Positions 44,047 through 56,700 of a stretch of 64,000 nt of DNA are shown here, one piece after another. A program made the translations under genes and the position numbers. Positions within the stretch are counted from its first letter, which is position 1. Each line of letters starts with the position of its first letter. Location: the NCBI RefSeq assembly GCF_963676685.1, contig NC_092355.1:63957613-64021612 (forward strand), written 5' to 3'. This DNA is from Mytilus edulis (lineage: Eukaryota; Mollusca; Bivalvia; Mytilida; Mytilidae). The notes beneath the pieces are model-generated. The model made no database searches and was not told the DNA's origin. It worked only from the letters and a program-made list of their open reading frames with translations.

Positions 44047-45552
44047 CCAGCTAGCTTTGACATGTTTAATTTGGAAGTAGTAAAGTTTTCTCGAAAATGT
44101 TGTTTTGTTTCTTTTTTTCAATACGCCAAAACCTATTTTTTAATATATTTTGTTGTTACGTTTAATAATGTATGAGAGGCAGATGCGTCACGTTTGTCAT
44201 GGATTCTGTCGACAAAAAAAACCAAACTCGAGCATATTGATGACTTGTTCATCTGCGTAGCATTTTTCACCTTTTTGTTGACTATTAATAGAATTTGATG
44301 TATGGTATCCCAAAGTAATAAATGTATAGCGTATGCATATCTTACATAATAACATATGATGCTCTCTCTACAATGCAAGTAGTACTTTTAATGTAAATTA
44401 TTTTTACAATTAAGAGGGCTAAAACAATAAATTGTAGAACACTACCATAAAACCTGTTTATGTCTGGATTTCACTTTCACGTTATTAATCGATTTGCTTA
44501 TGATATCGTATGTTGAAGTGCAACCTTTTAATTTCCAGAAACCTTCAAAATCGGCCTGTCATACATGGTGACCCAATGGGTTGCAAAAGCTTGTTACTTT
44601 GATCAGTACACATGAAGATATAAAGTATATCACATGATGGTTTATTGAAAATTCAGTTATATTTCAGTTATAAAGGATGTCGGCAAAAAATTGCAAGCTT
44701 TTTAAAGACTATTTTCAACTGATAGTAAGTATTTTAAAAAGCAGATAAGAATGAGGGGTCTGTGTGCTTGTTTTCGAAATATAAGCCATTGAAAATTCGG
44801 CAGGAAATGCTTTTCTCTAGATTTTTCATGCATCTTACATTTGCACAATTTTCTTTTTTAAAAACAAAGAAAAAATAACAATGATTTTATTTGATTTTCA
44901 AATACATGTTTCAAAATATGGCTTTAAAAGCTATCTGTAATAAAATCATAAAAAGAAAAGTAGGGGTTAGTGGACAAATTTTGTAAAGGCTTTAAACTTT
45001 TAATGAACAATTTACGTTCTTTGACCCAATGACAGACAAAAAAAAAAAAAAAAAAAAAAACCAGTTAACCCAACGGTTGTCATGTCATTCATTAAACAAA
45101 CAAAAAACAATTAAAATAATGACGTTTTCGATTTTTAATTCATATACGATTCCATTCTGAGCATAATATTTAAGGCCACTAATTTTTTTTGAACGATTTA
45201 ATAGATTTTCAAGAGTTGGTACTAGTAATCATTAAATAATTTATATTTCATATTTAAGATAAGTTTCCTTTTTTATGAAGCAACTCCTTTTGCAATATTT
45301 TTTTGGATACATATAGGTGCACACAAATGTAACTTTTTGTTACGAGGGAGGTTTAGCATGCCACACAACCAGGTTCAACTCACCATTTTATTTTATTTTT
45401 AACGAAATAGTGGTGCATTGTAAGGTAAAAGTTCCGATTAGTTTATATATATATTCTTTTCTTTAGTTCGTCGATAACCTATGTTCTTTATTAGTAATTT
45501 AAAATAAATCTTTGAGATATAATTTTTAAAACTAAATATGAGAGAAAATGTA

Positions 45553-45596
45553 GCGTCACTTATGAGTCTTATCAAGACGACTAGCGCGTCTGGCGT
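45553..45596 (+). ncRNA. Hammerhead ribozyme, degenerate
   Basis: gcgtcacttatgagtc ... gac ... gcgcgtctggcgt keeps helix I and the layout, but the core reads CTTATGAG and the GAAA box is changed to GACT. Probably inactive. It is followed by the usual tail tattaaatgataaac. Confidence 0.55.
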
Positions 45597-45689
45597 ATTA
45601 AATGATAAACTTTGTACCTATTGATAACTATTGATAATATTTAATATATTTCCGGGGCTTGTATTTTCTATCATGATTTGCCTGATAGG

Positions 45690-46320
45690 GGGTTGCTGCT
45701 ACCAAGGAAGCTCTTAAACCAAGAGTTTCAAACAGTGAAGTTGAAATCATCACTTCGTAAATTTCATGGACGCCATCACGAGTTGTTTGACCGTATGGAA
45801 CAACTGTTTCACAGATAATATTGGATTTGTTCCTCATGCAGAGCTCTGATTCCTTTTACGGATTTGGCTATACGTTTTGGACCTTTTGGATTAAAGCTCT
45901 TCATTTTTTAGATAAGCTTTTAATTTCAAATATTTTGGCCGCGAGCATCACTGAAGAGACATGTATTGTCGAAATGCGCATCTGGTGCAGGCAAATTGGT
46001 ACCGTTAAATTAATGTTATTCCTCACGTTGCAACTTTAATCCCCTTTCCTTTTCATGAATGTGGCCTACCGAATAAGACTTTGTACCGGGTTTGTAATAA
46101 CATGAGCAACAAGACGGGTGCCATATGTTGAACAGGATCTACTCACACTTCCGGAGCATCTGAGATCAACCCCAATGTTTGGTTCGTGTTGACTAGTCTT
46201 TAGTCTTCTATGTACTATTATTTGTCAGTTTGTCCTTTTCATTTTTAGCCATGGCGTTGTCAGTTTATTGTTGATCTATGAGTTTTACTGTCCCTCTGGT
46301 ATTTTTCGTCCCTCTTTTAT
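45690..46320 (+). pseudogene. Penelope-like RT 3' relic, interrupted by a ribozyme-bearing repeat
   Basis: 45742-45795 encodes KLKSSLRKFHGRHHELFD, matching the end of the intact RT at 34793-36352. The family's 3' UTR resumes at about 46040 (ttcatgaatgtggcctaccg) and runs to the standard terminus ggtatttttcgtccctcttt (46300-46318). Between them, about 45828-46020, sits a foreign block containing the intact hammerhead. Confidence 0.75.
45945..45988 (+). ncRNA. Hammerhead ribozyme, complete canonical core, very short stem III
   Basis: Helix I 5' strand GCAUCA (45945-45950) pairs with UGGUGC (45983-45988). The core CUGAAGA (45951-45957) fits the consensus CUGANGA. Stem II is GACA-loop-UGUC (45958-45970), then GAAA (45971-45974). 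Stem III is the loopless palindrome UGCGCA (45975-45980), followed by UC (45981-45982), with predicted cleavage after C45982. Type I layout. Stem III of three base pairs with no loop is known from Penelope-like elements and retrozymes, where two copies work as a dimer. The sequence supports every required position; activity is not proven. Confidence 0.85.
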
Positions 46321-48033
46321 AATATGATATCAGAAAATATGAAGAAAAAGTGGTGTCAATTCATTTTTTTAAATAAACAAGTAAATTGTTATTGTTGAAT
46401 TTAAGATATTGCATTAGAGATTAAATCAAAATCTAAATGTCATTGTATTTTGAATAAAGTAATTAACAAATAAATGAATGTTCCAATTTAACAGCAGACT
46501 TACACTACAGACATAAGGTTAAAAGGACAATAATTGAGTCAATGAAAGTCTGAAACTTCTTTTCGGATAACCCTTTACGTAAGTAAAAACAGCAAATCAA
46601 ATAAAGTTCATTGATGTATCACATTGACATTAGATGGTTCATTTTACAACTTGTATCATGTTTGTTACATGTATTACATACGTAACCAGTAAATTGTCAT
46701 AGAAGCTAAGCCGGAGTAAAGGTAATAACGTTGAGTCGTAGATTATAGTGACAATAGGCACTTACCTTTTCACACTATATTAAATACCCCATCGTTACTT
46801 AATACAAAATAGTGTAGCTCATTAGAAAGTAGCAAATTTATCGCCAACAAAATAATAGTTCGACCTTCTGTCAATTTATAACAATCATTCAGCTTTAATA
46901 GAGAAATGTAAATTGTATGTTTAAACCTACTAAAAGAGGAACATACCGAAATAAAATGTATAACAATTGAAACGATGACTGATAGCGCGATAACATACGC
47001 ACATGTAATCAACTTGAATTAAGACAAAACGCATTAATTAAATGATAGATTTTGATAAAAAAAAAAAACAAAAAAAAAACAAAAAACAAAAAAAAACGGA
47101 TAAACTGAAACGATTAAACAAGTATTTTATGTCTTCGATTACTTTTCGGTAAATTTTAGTTTGCTTCCACTTTTCATTTTAGTCTACTCAACCAGCAATA
47201 TATGCTTTACCTCATTAAGCTTAACCATCATATTTTTGTTATTTTATTTTATTATTGTACTGGTTTGAATGTACCTGATTGTTATTGCGTGAAGAATATG
47301 ACAGCTGCATCACAATATTGCATTATATTTATGGACTAATATGTGCATAGCATACTTGCAAAAATAAACGTTGAAATGAAAAAACTTCTTTTTAGATTAT
47401 CAAGGTTATATTTTTCAAAGCAAACATTCGTTCGGATACGTAAGGATTCTTAAAATGATATATGGCTGAATTGTTATCATACGTTAATAATACTTGTGCA
47501 ACTGAATTCAGATATGCAGCAATATACCAACTACCAAGCTACACATAAGTAGTAGTATTTGTAAGTGCTTACTTTTATTTATTTTAAATGCTTGGTTGGT
47601 CTTACCAATTCGGTAAATGAATTTGCAAAATTGAACGCAATTTCTCAAGTTAAGATTTTGTCATTTTAACTGCCCTAATACTTGATATAAATCTTCAACA
47701 TTTCCTTCAAAATATTGTCTGCAGTGAGTTTCCATTTTTTTCAGGTTTTATTGATGCACAAAAAGATATTAACTCTATAGTAGTGATAACAAACTGTATA
47801 TCAACAGAAGACTCACAAGTGACGCTCGAATCGTTATAATAGTTCAGCATAATAAAATGAAATTAAACAAAAAAAAATTGTTCAGAGAACAGTTGCAGGT
47901 ATTTTCAGCTTGATTTATTAATTGTTGATGGGGAGCTACTTTCGGTTAACTCAGAGTTACTTTCGACTTACAATAATATGTTTCTTCATATTGATTCAAT
48001 AAATAAATGTTTCTATATATTTTTGAATGTAAA

Positions 48034-48831
48034 ATGGGAGATAATTGTCAACTTCGGGTTAAAACTATATCTTCTAGTCTCATCCTGTGTTTGTATTGTT
48101 ATGAGTTACAATTTATGACTAAAATTATCAAAGACCCATCGAAACAACATTTGATACAAAAATTTAACAATACTTTTAGATATTTGGATGATATATTGGC
48201 TCTCAATAATGACGACTTCAGTATGTATACTAAAGAAGTTTATCCTGTTGAACTTACTTTAAATAAAGCTAATACTAACAAAGACAACTGCCCTTTCCTC
48301 GATCTTTATATCTATATCATTAACGGGAAGCTTAAAACAAAAATTTATGATAAAAGAGATGATTTTTCATTTCCTATCATTAATTATCCATTTTTAGATG
48401 GTGACGTTCCCTTGTCACCATCTTATGGTGTTTATATATCTCAACTTGTACTATTTGCTCGTGTATGTAACAACGTATTAGATTTTAGCGAGAGAAATTT
48501 ATGTATTACTGAAAAATTATTACACCAGGCTTTTCGATATCACAAACTGGTAAAAACATTTACTAAATTTTATCACCGGTATAAGGAAATAATTCGTAAA
48601 TATAACTCAACATGCAGACATCTTATACGTTCAGGTCTTTCACATCCAATCTTTTATGGTAATATTCTTTACAAAGCACAAACATGTCAGTATTCACCTC
48701 AAAAGCTTACAAAACCTTTAAACAGACTTATTAAGAAGGGATATAGTTACAATACAGTTGTCAGGTCATTAAAGATTGCATATTTTGGCTTTAATAATGA
48801 TTCACTTATAGTGTCTTTGCATCGGAACTAA
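48034..48831 (+). pseudogene. Penelope-like RT, 5'-truncated copy
   Basis: The homology starts at a changed version of the GxPMGTNCAPL block (MGDNCQL, 48034) and continues through a YLDD catalytic box (FRYLDDILALN), CPFLDLYIYI, KIYDKRDDFSFPIINYPFL, YGVYISQL and a long thumb/C-terminal region ending at 48831. The fragment is uninterrupted for 265 codons but lacks motif A and everything before it, so it cannot encode an active enzyme. It differs from the 34793 element (YLDD against YIDD, different C-terminus) and belongs to another subfamily. Confidence 0.85.
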
Positions 48832-49470
48832 ACACATTTATTTAAAAAAAAAACAGTTATTGGCATGACACGGGTTATGTTCTTCTCATATATTTTATGA
48901 TAGTATGATACTAAACCCCTAACGGGAGGAATTGTGCCTAATATTCATATGATGAAGACATAATCTTTCAATCAGTTTAATTGAGGTCTGGAGCTGGCAT
49001 GTCAGTTAACTGCTAGTAGTCTGTTGTTATTTATGTATTATTGTCATTTTATTTATTTTCTTTTGTTACATCTTCTGACATCAGACTCGGACTTCTCTTG
49101 AACTGAATTTTAATGTGCTTATTGTTATGCGTTTACTTTTCTACATTGGCTAGAGGTATAGGGGGAGGGTTGAGATATCATACACATGTTTAACCCCGCC
49201 GCAAATCTGCGCCTGTCCCAAGTCAGGAGCCTCTGGCCTTTGTTAGTCTTGTTTGATTTTTAATTTTAGTTTCTTGTGTATATTCGGAGTTTAGTATGAC
49301 GTCCACTATCACTGTACTAGTATACATATTTTTAGGGGCCAGCTGAAGGACACCTACGGGTGCGGGAATTCTCGCTCATTGAAGACCCATTGGTGGCCTT
49401 CGGCTGTTGTCTGCTCTATGGTCGGGTTGTTGTCGCTTTGACACATTCCCCTTTTCCTTTATCAATTCCA
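48832..49470 (+). repeat. 3' UTR of the truncated Penelope copy
   Basis: It directly follows the RT fragment: tgacacgggttatgttcttc, taatctttcaatcagttta, gtctggagctggcatgtcag, agtcaggagcctctggcctt, ggtgcgggaattctcgct and gttgtcgctttgacacattc. The layout is that of a mobile-element 3' UTR; no ORF. I recognise these blocks as common in mussel transcripts (from memory, not checked). Confidence 0.65.
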
Positions 49471-50726
49471 TGAACTAACCTTATGGCTTTATCATGTACC
49501 AAGTTTGAGTAATAATCAAGTAACCTAAAATTAAATCATTTCAGGTCCAATAACTCTTTTATGATATCTTTTAATTTTTCATACCAAATGTATCCTATCT
49601 TAATTACAAAAAGTTCAACAACTTGTTCCTCTATTTATATCATTAAAAGTGACAGAGGAGTATTAAAACAAGGAAAAGTCAAGGAATAAGACCTAGACCT
49701 TTTTACCTTGACAATTGACCTTGACCTACTTTTCTATTCGGTAGACTAAAGTCCTGATCAACAAACCCTAGGTCTCTATCACTTTTGTTTTTTTCAATTA
49801 CAAATGCATATCACTTATTTCAAATGCAATTGGGGAAACAACTCTCGTCTGAAGTCTTCGTACCGCTTTCGTCAAAATTGAAAAGAAATCCTCAGGATAT
49901 AGCGAACAATTTGGTTAAATATTTTTTTTAACTTGTTTTACGATTACAGAGGAGATCTCACCACAAAGAAAACAGTGTTTTTAGAGATGACTCCTACAAT
50001 AAAAAGTCTTTGAATAAACAGGGTCAGTCTCAAAAGCGCATTAACTGTTCGATATCATATACAAACAATTTAATCGGCATCTTGCTAAAACCACTAAATA
50101 CGTTTCGTCATTTGGCGGCAGAAGAAAATAAATTATCAGTACATATACAATAGGTCTTTCCACTAATCTGTGGAAAGACTTAAAAAGTTCGGTATAATGT
50201 ATCTTATAAGAATCGCACAAGCACCCAAAATATAGCTACTGACACTAGCTGAAACCTAAACACTACTGATAAATGAACCATGCCCATCTAAGTTAAATAC
50301 ATACTAGTACTTACCCAATAAATTGCGTGGAAACAACTTACATCAAAGAAATCTTTTGCAGTGCCCAAATTATTCTTAATCTCTAAGATCTGTTCATATG
50401 TATATATTTGTGGTTTTCTACCACAACTCATATGTATTTCTCCTAATATTCAATATACTTTTCATATGAATACTGCCTCTCATTTTATCTCGTTTCGCAG
50501 TATATATGAATGTTAGGAGATCCTTATACTGTCAAAGTACTTTTTCTTCGGTCATTTTTTTTTTTATAATATTCAAAACAGGATTGGCGAAGTCTATTCG
50601 TGAAATTGTGTTTTGATGGTCTTTTTGGGGTTCTGTTGATAATATCAGTCTAGTTATGTATATAGAATGGATTAACAAGATTTGAACATGAGTTATTCTG
50701 TTTCTATCATTAGATTTGACTAAACT
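49471..50726. other. Upstream region of chitin synthase, no gene seen
   Basis: AT-rich. An inverted repeat catatg ... catatg block lies around 50390-50470. A possible splice acceptor (atcattag, about 50715) lies just before the chitin synthase ATG, so a 5' UTR exon may lie in or beyond this region. No clear TATA box. Confidence 0.4.
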
Positions 50727-53700
50727 ATGGCAACATCAGTCGATCTAGAGGAAATAAATGTGGAGTATATTAATAGAACATCAGACGAGTGTAATACGAG
50801 CACAAATACTGGTATAAAGAATGATCAATCCATTACTATACACACAACTCATAAAGATAACAGTAATTCTACAACAGATGGCAGAGGAAGGTCAGTAAAT
50901 ATTTATGCGTGTCGTATTTCTTGCGGATTTTCCATTGATAATTCTTAAATGATTTTAAGATTGTTGATTCATTAGTAGGCAAATATCCAAAGAATATTAC
51001 CTTAATATGTGTTATAACTTTTGTCATCAGACGGTTCCACGCGTCATTTCACATTTTCAAGCATTAATGCAACAAAGAAAAATAAAGACATGATATACAG
51101 AACTTCCATTATTTAATTATAGCAACGTTCTCAGTAAATATTACTGAAAGCAAAAGAGAGAACACATTGCTGCATGAATAAACTGTTTTTTTAAATAAAA
51201 AATAAAAGCATTCCAATATCTTAATCAATATATATGTTCCATTAATTTTTCATAGGTCGGATGGTTATTCTGTGCATTTCAAGGGACATTTTAAGTTACT
51301 GTTTATTTTTAGACAATTATCTCATTGATATACAAGTGTATTGTTGATATACAATTATCTTGTTGATATACAGGTATTTTGTTGATATACAATTATCTTG
51401 TTGATATACACTTATCTTGTTGATATACAATTATTTTGTTGACATACAATTATCTTGTTGATATACAATTGTCTTGTTGATATACAATTATATTGTGGAT
51501 AAACAATTATATTGTTGATATACAATTATATTGTTGATATACAATTATATTGTTGATATACAATTATATTGTTGATATACAATTATCTTGTTGATATACA
51601 ATCATCTTGTTGATATACAATTATCTTGTGGATATACAATTATATTGTTGATATACAATTATTTTGTTGATATACAATTATCTTGTTGATATACAATTAT
51701 CTGGGTGATATACAATTATCTTGTTGATATACAATTATCTTGTTGACATACAATTTTTTTTGTAGATATCCAAACAGGAAAGACAACTTGGAACCACTAG
51801 AAAGAGAGGGAGGTCGACCAGAAAAAATTCTAAAGATTGTTGTAACTGTATTGTTGTTCCTTGTCGTTGGAATTTGCAGTTTTATAATAAAGATTACCGT
51901 GTTCATTATTTCCAGAAATATCTATTCAAATGCAAACAATTTTACAGAAGACAATAAAGAATCGAACATCACAACAAACAACTCAAAAAGTGCTTTCTTG
52001 AAAGGAGGGAATATATCAACCTCATATTTATTGAATGCATCCATAGTGGACGACATTGATTGCTCCAACTGTAATTGTGTTGATAGATTATGGATCTGGG
52101 CAATGTTTTTTATCATCATAGCACCATACTTGCAAAAATGTGTTTCATGTTTGTCAAAATTCAGCTATAAATGGGGGTCAATGAAGCCAGTGCACATTCC
52201 AAGTCTAATTTTCGTAAGTTCAGCTAACCATAAGTTGATTTGCACTATACTTTTGATGAAACTGTATATACCATTCGAGCTATCGAGTGTATCTTTTCTT
52301 TACCTAATGCATTCGTGATGCAGATGGGTCAGTAGGGGCGATCACGACATACATGTATTGTTTTAAAAGTGCTGTTTCTAGCTTGTTACAACTGTATTCA
52401 TATTTACTTATTTAAAACTTTATAAAGAAAGTGTACACTAATATTCCAAAAACATTTGGTTGTTACAACGTTATTGTCAAATTGACCTTATATCAGTGGT
52501 AGCTCTTTTGTAGACGAAACGCGCGTATGGCGTATACAATTTATTCATGACATCTATGATGATATAAAAAAGATGATGTGGTATGATTGCCAATGAGACA
52601 ACTCTTTACAAGAGACAAAAATGACACAGATATTAACAACTTTAGGTCATCGTACGGCTTTCGACAATGAGCAAAACCCATACCGCATGGTCAGTTATAA
52701 AAAACCCCGAAATGACAATGTAAAACAATTCAAAGAATAAAACTAACGGCCTTATTTATGTACAAAATTGAACGGAAAACAAATATGTAACACATAAACA
52801 AACGACAACCACTGAATTACAGGCTTCTGACTTGAGACTGGCACATACATACATAATTTGGCGGGGTTAAACATGTTAGCGGGATTCCAACCCTCCCCTT
52901 AACCTGGGACAGTGGTATAACAGTACAACATAAGAACGAACTATAAAAATCAGTTGAAAAAGGATGAACTCATCAGACAAAAATACAAGTGGACGTCGCC
53001 GGGTACTTGTATATCCCAATGACAAAAAGACACTAGGTACAGATCTGAGAGTACTTCAGTTAACTGACAGTTAGTTCAAAGCCACTAACAACGAATACAA
53101 AAATCATGCATCTAAGACTAAATTACCAATCCGTACACATCCAACATCCAATGGATTAAGTGTAAAGACGTCATAAACAGTCAGAGAAAAAATACCTTGT
53201 GCAATGCCAAGATACAGGTATCGACATATTGTGGGTTCATGAATGTGTGTATGTAACATATTAGTAATATTTAGTTAACTTTTAGTTTACTGATTACAAA
53301 ATCAACATTTATACCCCCCAAAAAAAACTAACATTCAATGATCTTATTACAGTGTTGAATTGGCAACCTTTTCAAATAAGTTTATTTAAAGGAGCGATAA
53401 GTTTACCAGGATTATTTCTAGATTTACGGGCATGGTTAACAACATTTCCGTAAAAATGAGGATGTGCTATCTCGTTTGAAATAACCAAACTTCAAAACCA
53501 AATCTTTATGTCTATGGTATTGTCACTTTTTCCGGTTATTGAAAGCTTTTGATAATGTCCATTTTCATTGACATCCCACACATTTAATTGGAAGCTCCAT
53601 TTTGTCAGATATTTTACTGTTGGTCTGGAGGAGACCACGAAGTGACCATAACGACCTTGGTGTTCAATACATTATACCTTATACAAGTTAAATCCTTCGA

Positions 53701-56700
53701 ACATAGCAGTTATTTTTTCATTCCGCCTTTACTTCAATTGATGATTAACCTATAATTATTATTTACAATTGTTGTTTATTATATACTCGCTAAGAATATA
53801 AAATTCATATTTTAATATTTTTAAGGTAATAGTCACTGAAGGCTTCCATTCAATTGGTCTAACTACGATAACGTTTCTTATATTACCGACAATAGATCCC
53901 TTCCGTTTTGTACAAATAGCATGGACAATTGGTTGTTTACCCTGTCTACTTGAACTGATAGAAGTTATACAATTAAAGAAGACACATCCAAATTATCAAT
54001 CATCTTTGAGCTGGATTTGGGAAAAAATGAATTGCAAATTGTCTGCATACTATTGTAATATTGTTCTGACAATATCTGCACTGCTACTGCAAGTAGTTGG
54101 CATTGTGCTTCTTGGCATTCGTTTGAGAAGTATTAATATGATAGCTGTGTATACGTTTTCAATTCTTTTTATTTCAATTCGATACTGGGAAAATTTTATT
54201 GAAACAACAGAAACAGACAATGAAACATCCTGTAGCTTTAGCTTGAGGTATTTGAAAATTCGTCTTCACGACTCTCGTTCAAAGGTTTCATTTATCACTC
54301 ATCTTTGGAAAATTGTTATGACATTTTTCACAATGATTTCAATATTTTTAGTGCGCAGTAATAGCGCCAATGGTATTTTCAAAGCATTGTTTGGATACGG
54401 CTATTTTGTTTTTAGTGGATTTCCTAAAGATATTACAATAGGATTAACGCCGTACAATAATCGAAGTAACCTTTCCGTTGTATTAATTCTACATATAACA
54501 TGTGGCTTTATTATGTATAAAGCCAGTAAAACAGCTTGTAGGATACGATGTCAAATTATTGGCTTTTATCTTCCAATAATGACAAGTGCAGCTATTTCAG
54601 GAATATTTTTTCAGCAAATATATGTTGGACATTTGTCAGAAAATTTTGGAATTCATGCATTCGATACTTCACACTTGGACATGAATTTATTTGATGATAA
54701 CCTGTTGTATCCTTCCAGTATACTATTGTATATATCAACATTTATTCTATTAGCAAAGTACAATTGGAAACATGGTTACATACAGGCAAAAACTTCAAGG
54801 TATGTACAATATAAAATGATATTGTTGTTCAATTGCAAATGAGACAAAAAAGATCAAATACCGTGTGTGTTTACAATTACAGTTGTTAGACCACACATTA
54901 AATCTCCAATTGAAAACTATGTAAAAGAAGCCCTACTCAGACACAAGATATTTCTTTTTTGTCGTTGTTTATTTAAACTAACCAACAAATTTGCAGAACT
55001 GGAAAAGAAATAGATTTCGACCTTTTTGAGCCCAAATTCACTGTTTCTGAGTTTGCGTTGAAAAGTTCAGGTTTAATGCGCTCCATATTAAACTAACTTA
55101 AGATTTTCAGAATACCAAAATTCTGTGCTCCCAAGGTCAGATCTTTCTTACACGACTAAAAAAGGGAGGTTGAAAATTGGAATGTAGAAAGGTGATACAT
55201 GTATGATTCAGGGTATACCATGTTTCTACGAAGTATAACTTAAGGAAAAATAATTGAAAGTTGTGAAATATACAAAAAAAAATTTAGCAGATAGGAATTT
55301 TTAATTGATGGTCTGATTCCTTTAATGCGAAAAATGGTGAAACCGAAAAATCAGAAAACAATGTGTTTTTTGTTGTTGTCCTAACTGTTCATTTTAAATG
55401 CTAGAAGCCACATTTTACTCTTTTTGTGTGCTATAAGTTATATTTGCAAATTCAAGACCATTTTAACTGAATTTGAACTATATTTAGCTTTTCCCTCCCT
55501 TAAAATATTCTTTGTTTACAAAAAAAATCCTGATTTGTTATGAATGCACAGTAAGTTAGCTATGTAGTATTAAAAACATAAGTTGTTTACTACTCTAAAA
55601 ACAATTTTGTCATGGAGATTTAATGAAATTATTTGATGTTTACCCATTATATTCTGAACCGCAAAAGAAACGTCGTATTTTTCGAAAACCCAAATTTTCA
55701 AATGCATTGAAACAAAAATTCAGATTATGGTTTAGGTTAATAACCTTCAAATGATGCTAGGATTATGTCAAAATATCCGTTACGGCTGACTGCGTTCATT
55801 AATTCGGGCATTCTAATAGTGGTTTCGCTGGTTCCATGGGGCACGTTTCGCAGTCAAATTTTATGATGATGAGATGCACCCTCTATATGGGTATTCAAGA
55901 TGTGCGAAGTTTTTGTGTCATCATAATCTGTTTGATTCAGTACCGATGCCACGACTTAACCCACTACAAACAGAACAGGCAATATGACGTTTGAATTCTT
56001 GGCAGCGACCTCAGGTCGTTGCAAATGCATTTTACTGCAATGTACGCACCATCGAACGTTTACGTGAACGCCACAATGCAACATGAGTACAAATGACCGT
56101 CCACATACTAAACGCTAATGGCAGACACGCACGCTACCGATTGTGATATGGTGGTAAAATACTTTATCAATTAACAACGAATGAACTGAAATGATGAGAA
56201 TTGGTTAAATAACAAGAGTATGTATACGCCCATTCAATAAAAAAAATATAGCATTTATTCTTTCGTTATGTCTGCTTTAAATTACTGCGACGTTTCTTTT
56301 GCGGTTCAGTATATAATTGCGTCATTTCATGTATTTGGCAGATAACAAAGCCAAGTGTAATCCCTGCGTAAATTCATCACATTCCTATTTATTGTCTCAA
56401 ATGAACGTTTTCTACCTGATAGTAAATATAAAAGTTTTATGATCATAACTGCACTACTGGTCAATTAATATTCCCATTACTAACACCTTGTGAAAAAAGG
56501 AAGGTCAATATTCCTTGGCTCTTCAAAGTAAAAAAAACCTAACTAAAACTGGTTTTAATATTGAAAGTTTTTGTTCCTGCTGACTAAAATGAAATTTTCA
56601 AGTATAATATATACACAAATCAAACCCCTATCAACAAAGATATCATAGTGCTAATCGTAAAACAGAATCATCAACCCACGTCATTCTAAAAAAATATACT

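Larger units (their letters stand above)
44047..47950. other. Gene-free stretch with Penelope relic and ribozyme repeat
   Basis: Apart from the features listed, it holds A runs (45037-45060 and 47058-47096), the block ggtttagcatgccacacaaccaggttcaac (45350-45385) also found near 37610, and AT-rich sequence in which I see nothing. Confidence 0.45.

Noticed and set aside
54980-55095. Open stretch after an acceptor in chitin synthase intron 3 (TGKEIDFDLFEPKF)
   Set aside because: It would join exon 3 in phase but ends in a stop and lacks the expected LNRRR block, which is found at 57841-57982.
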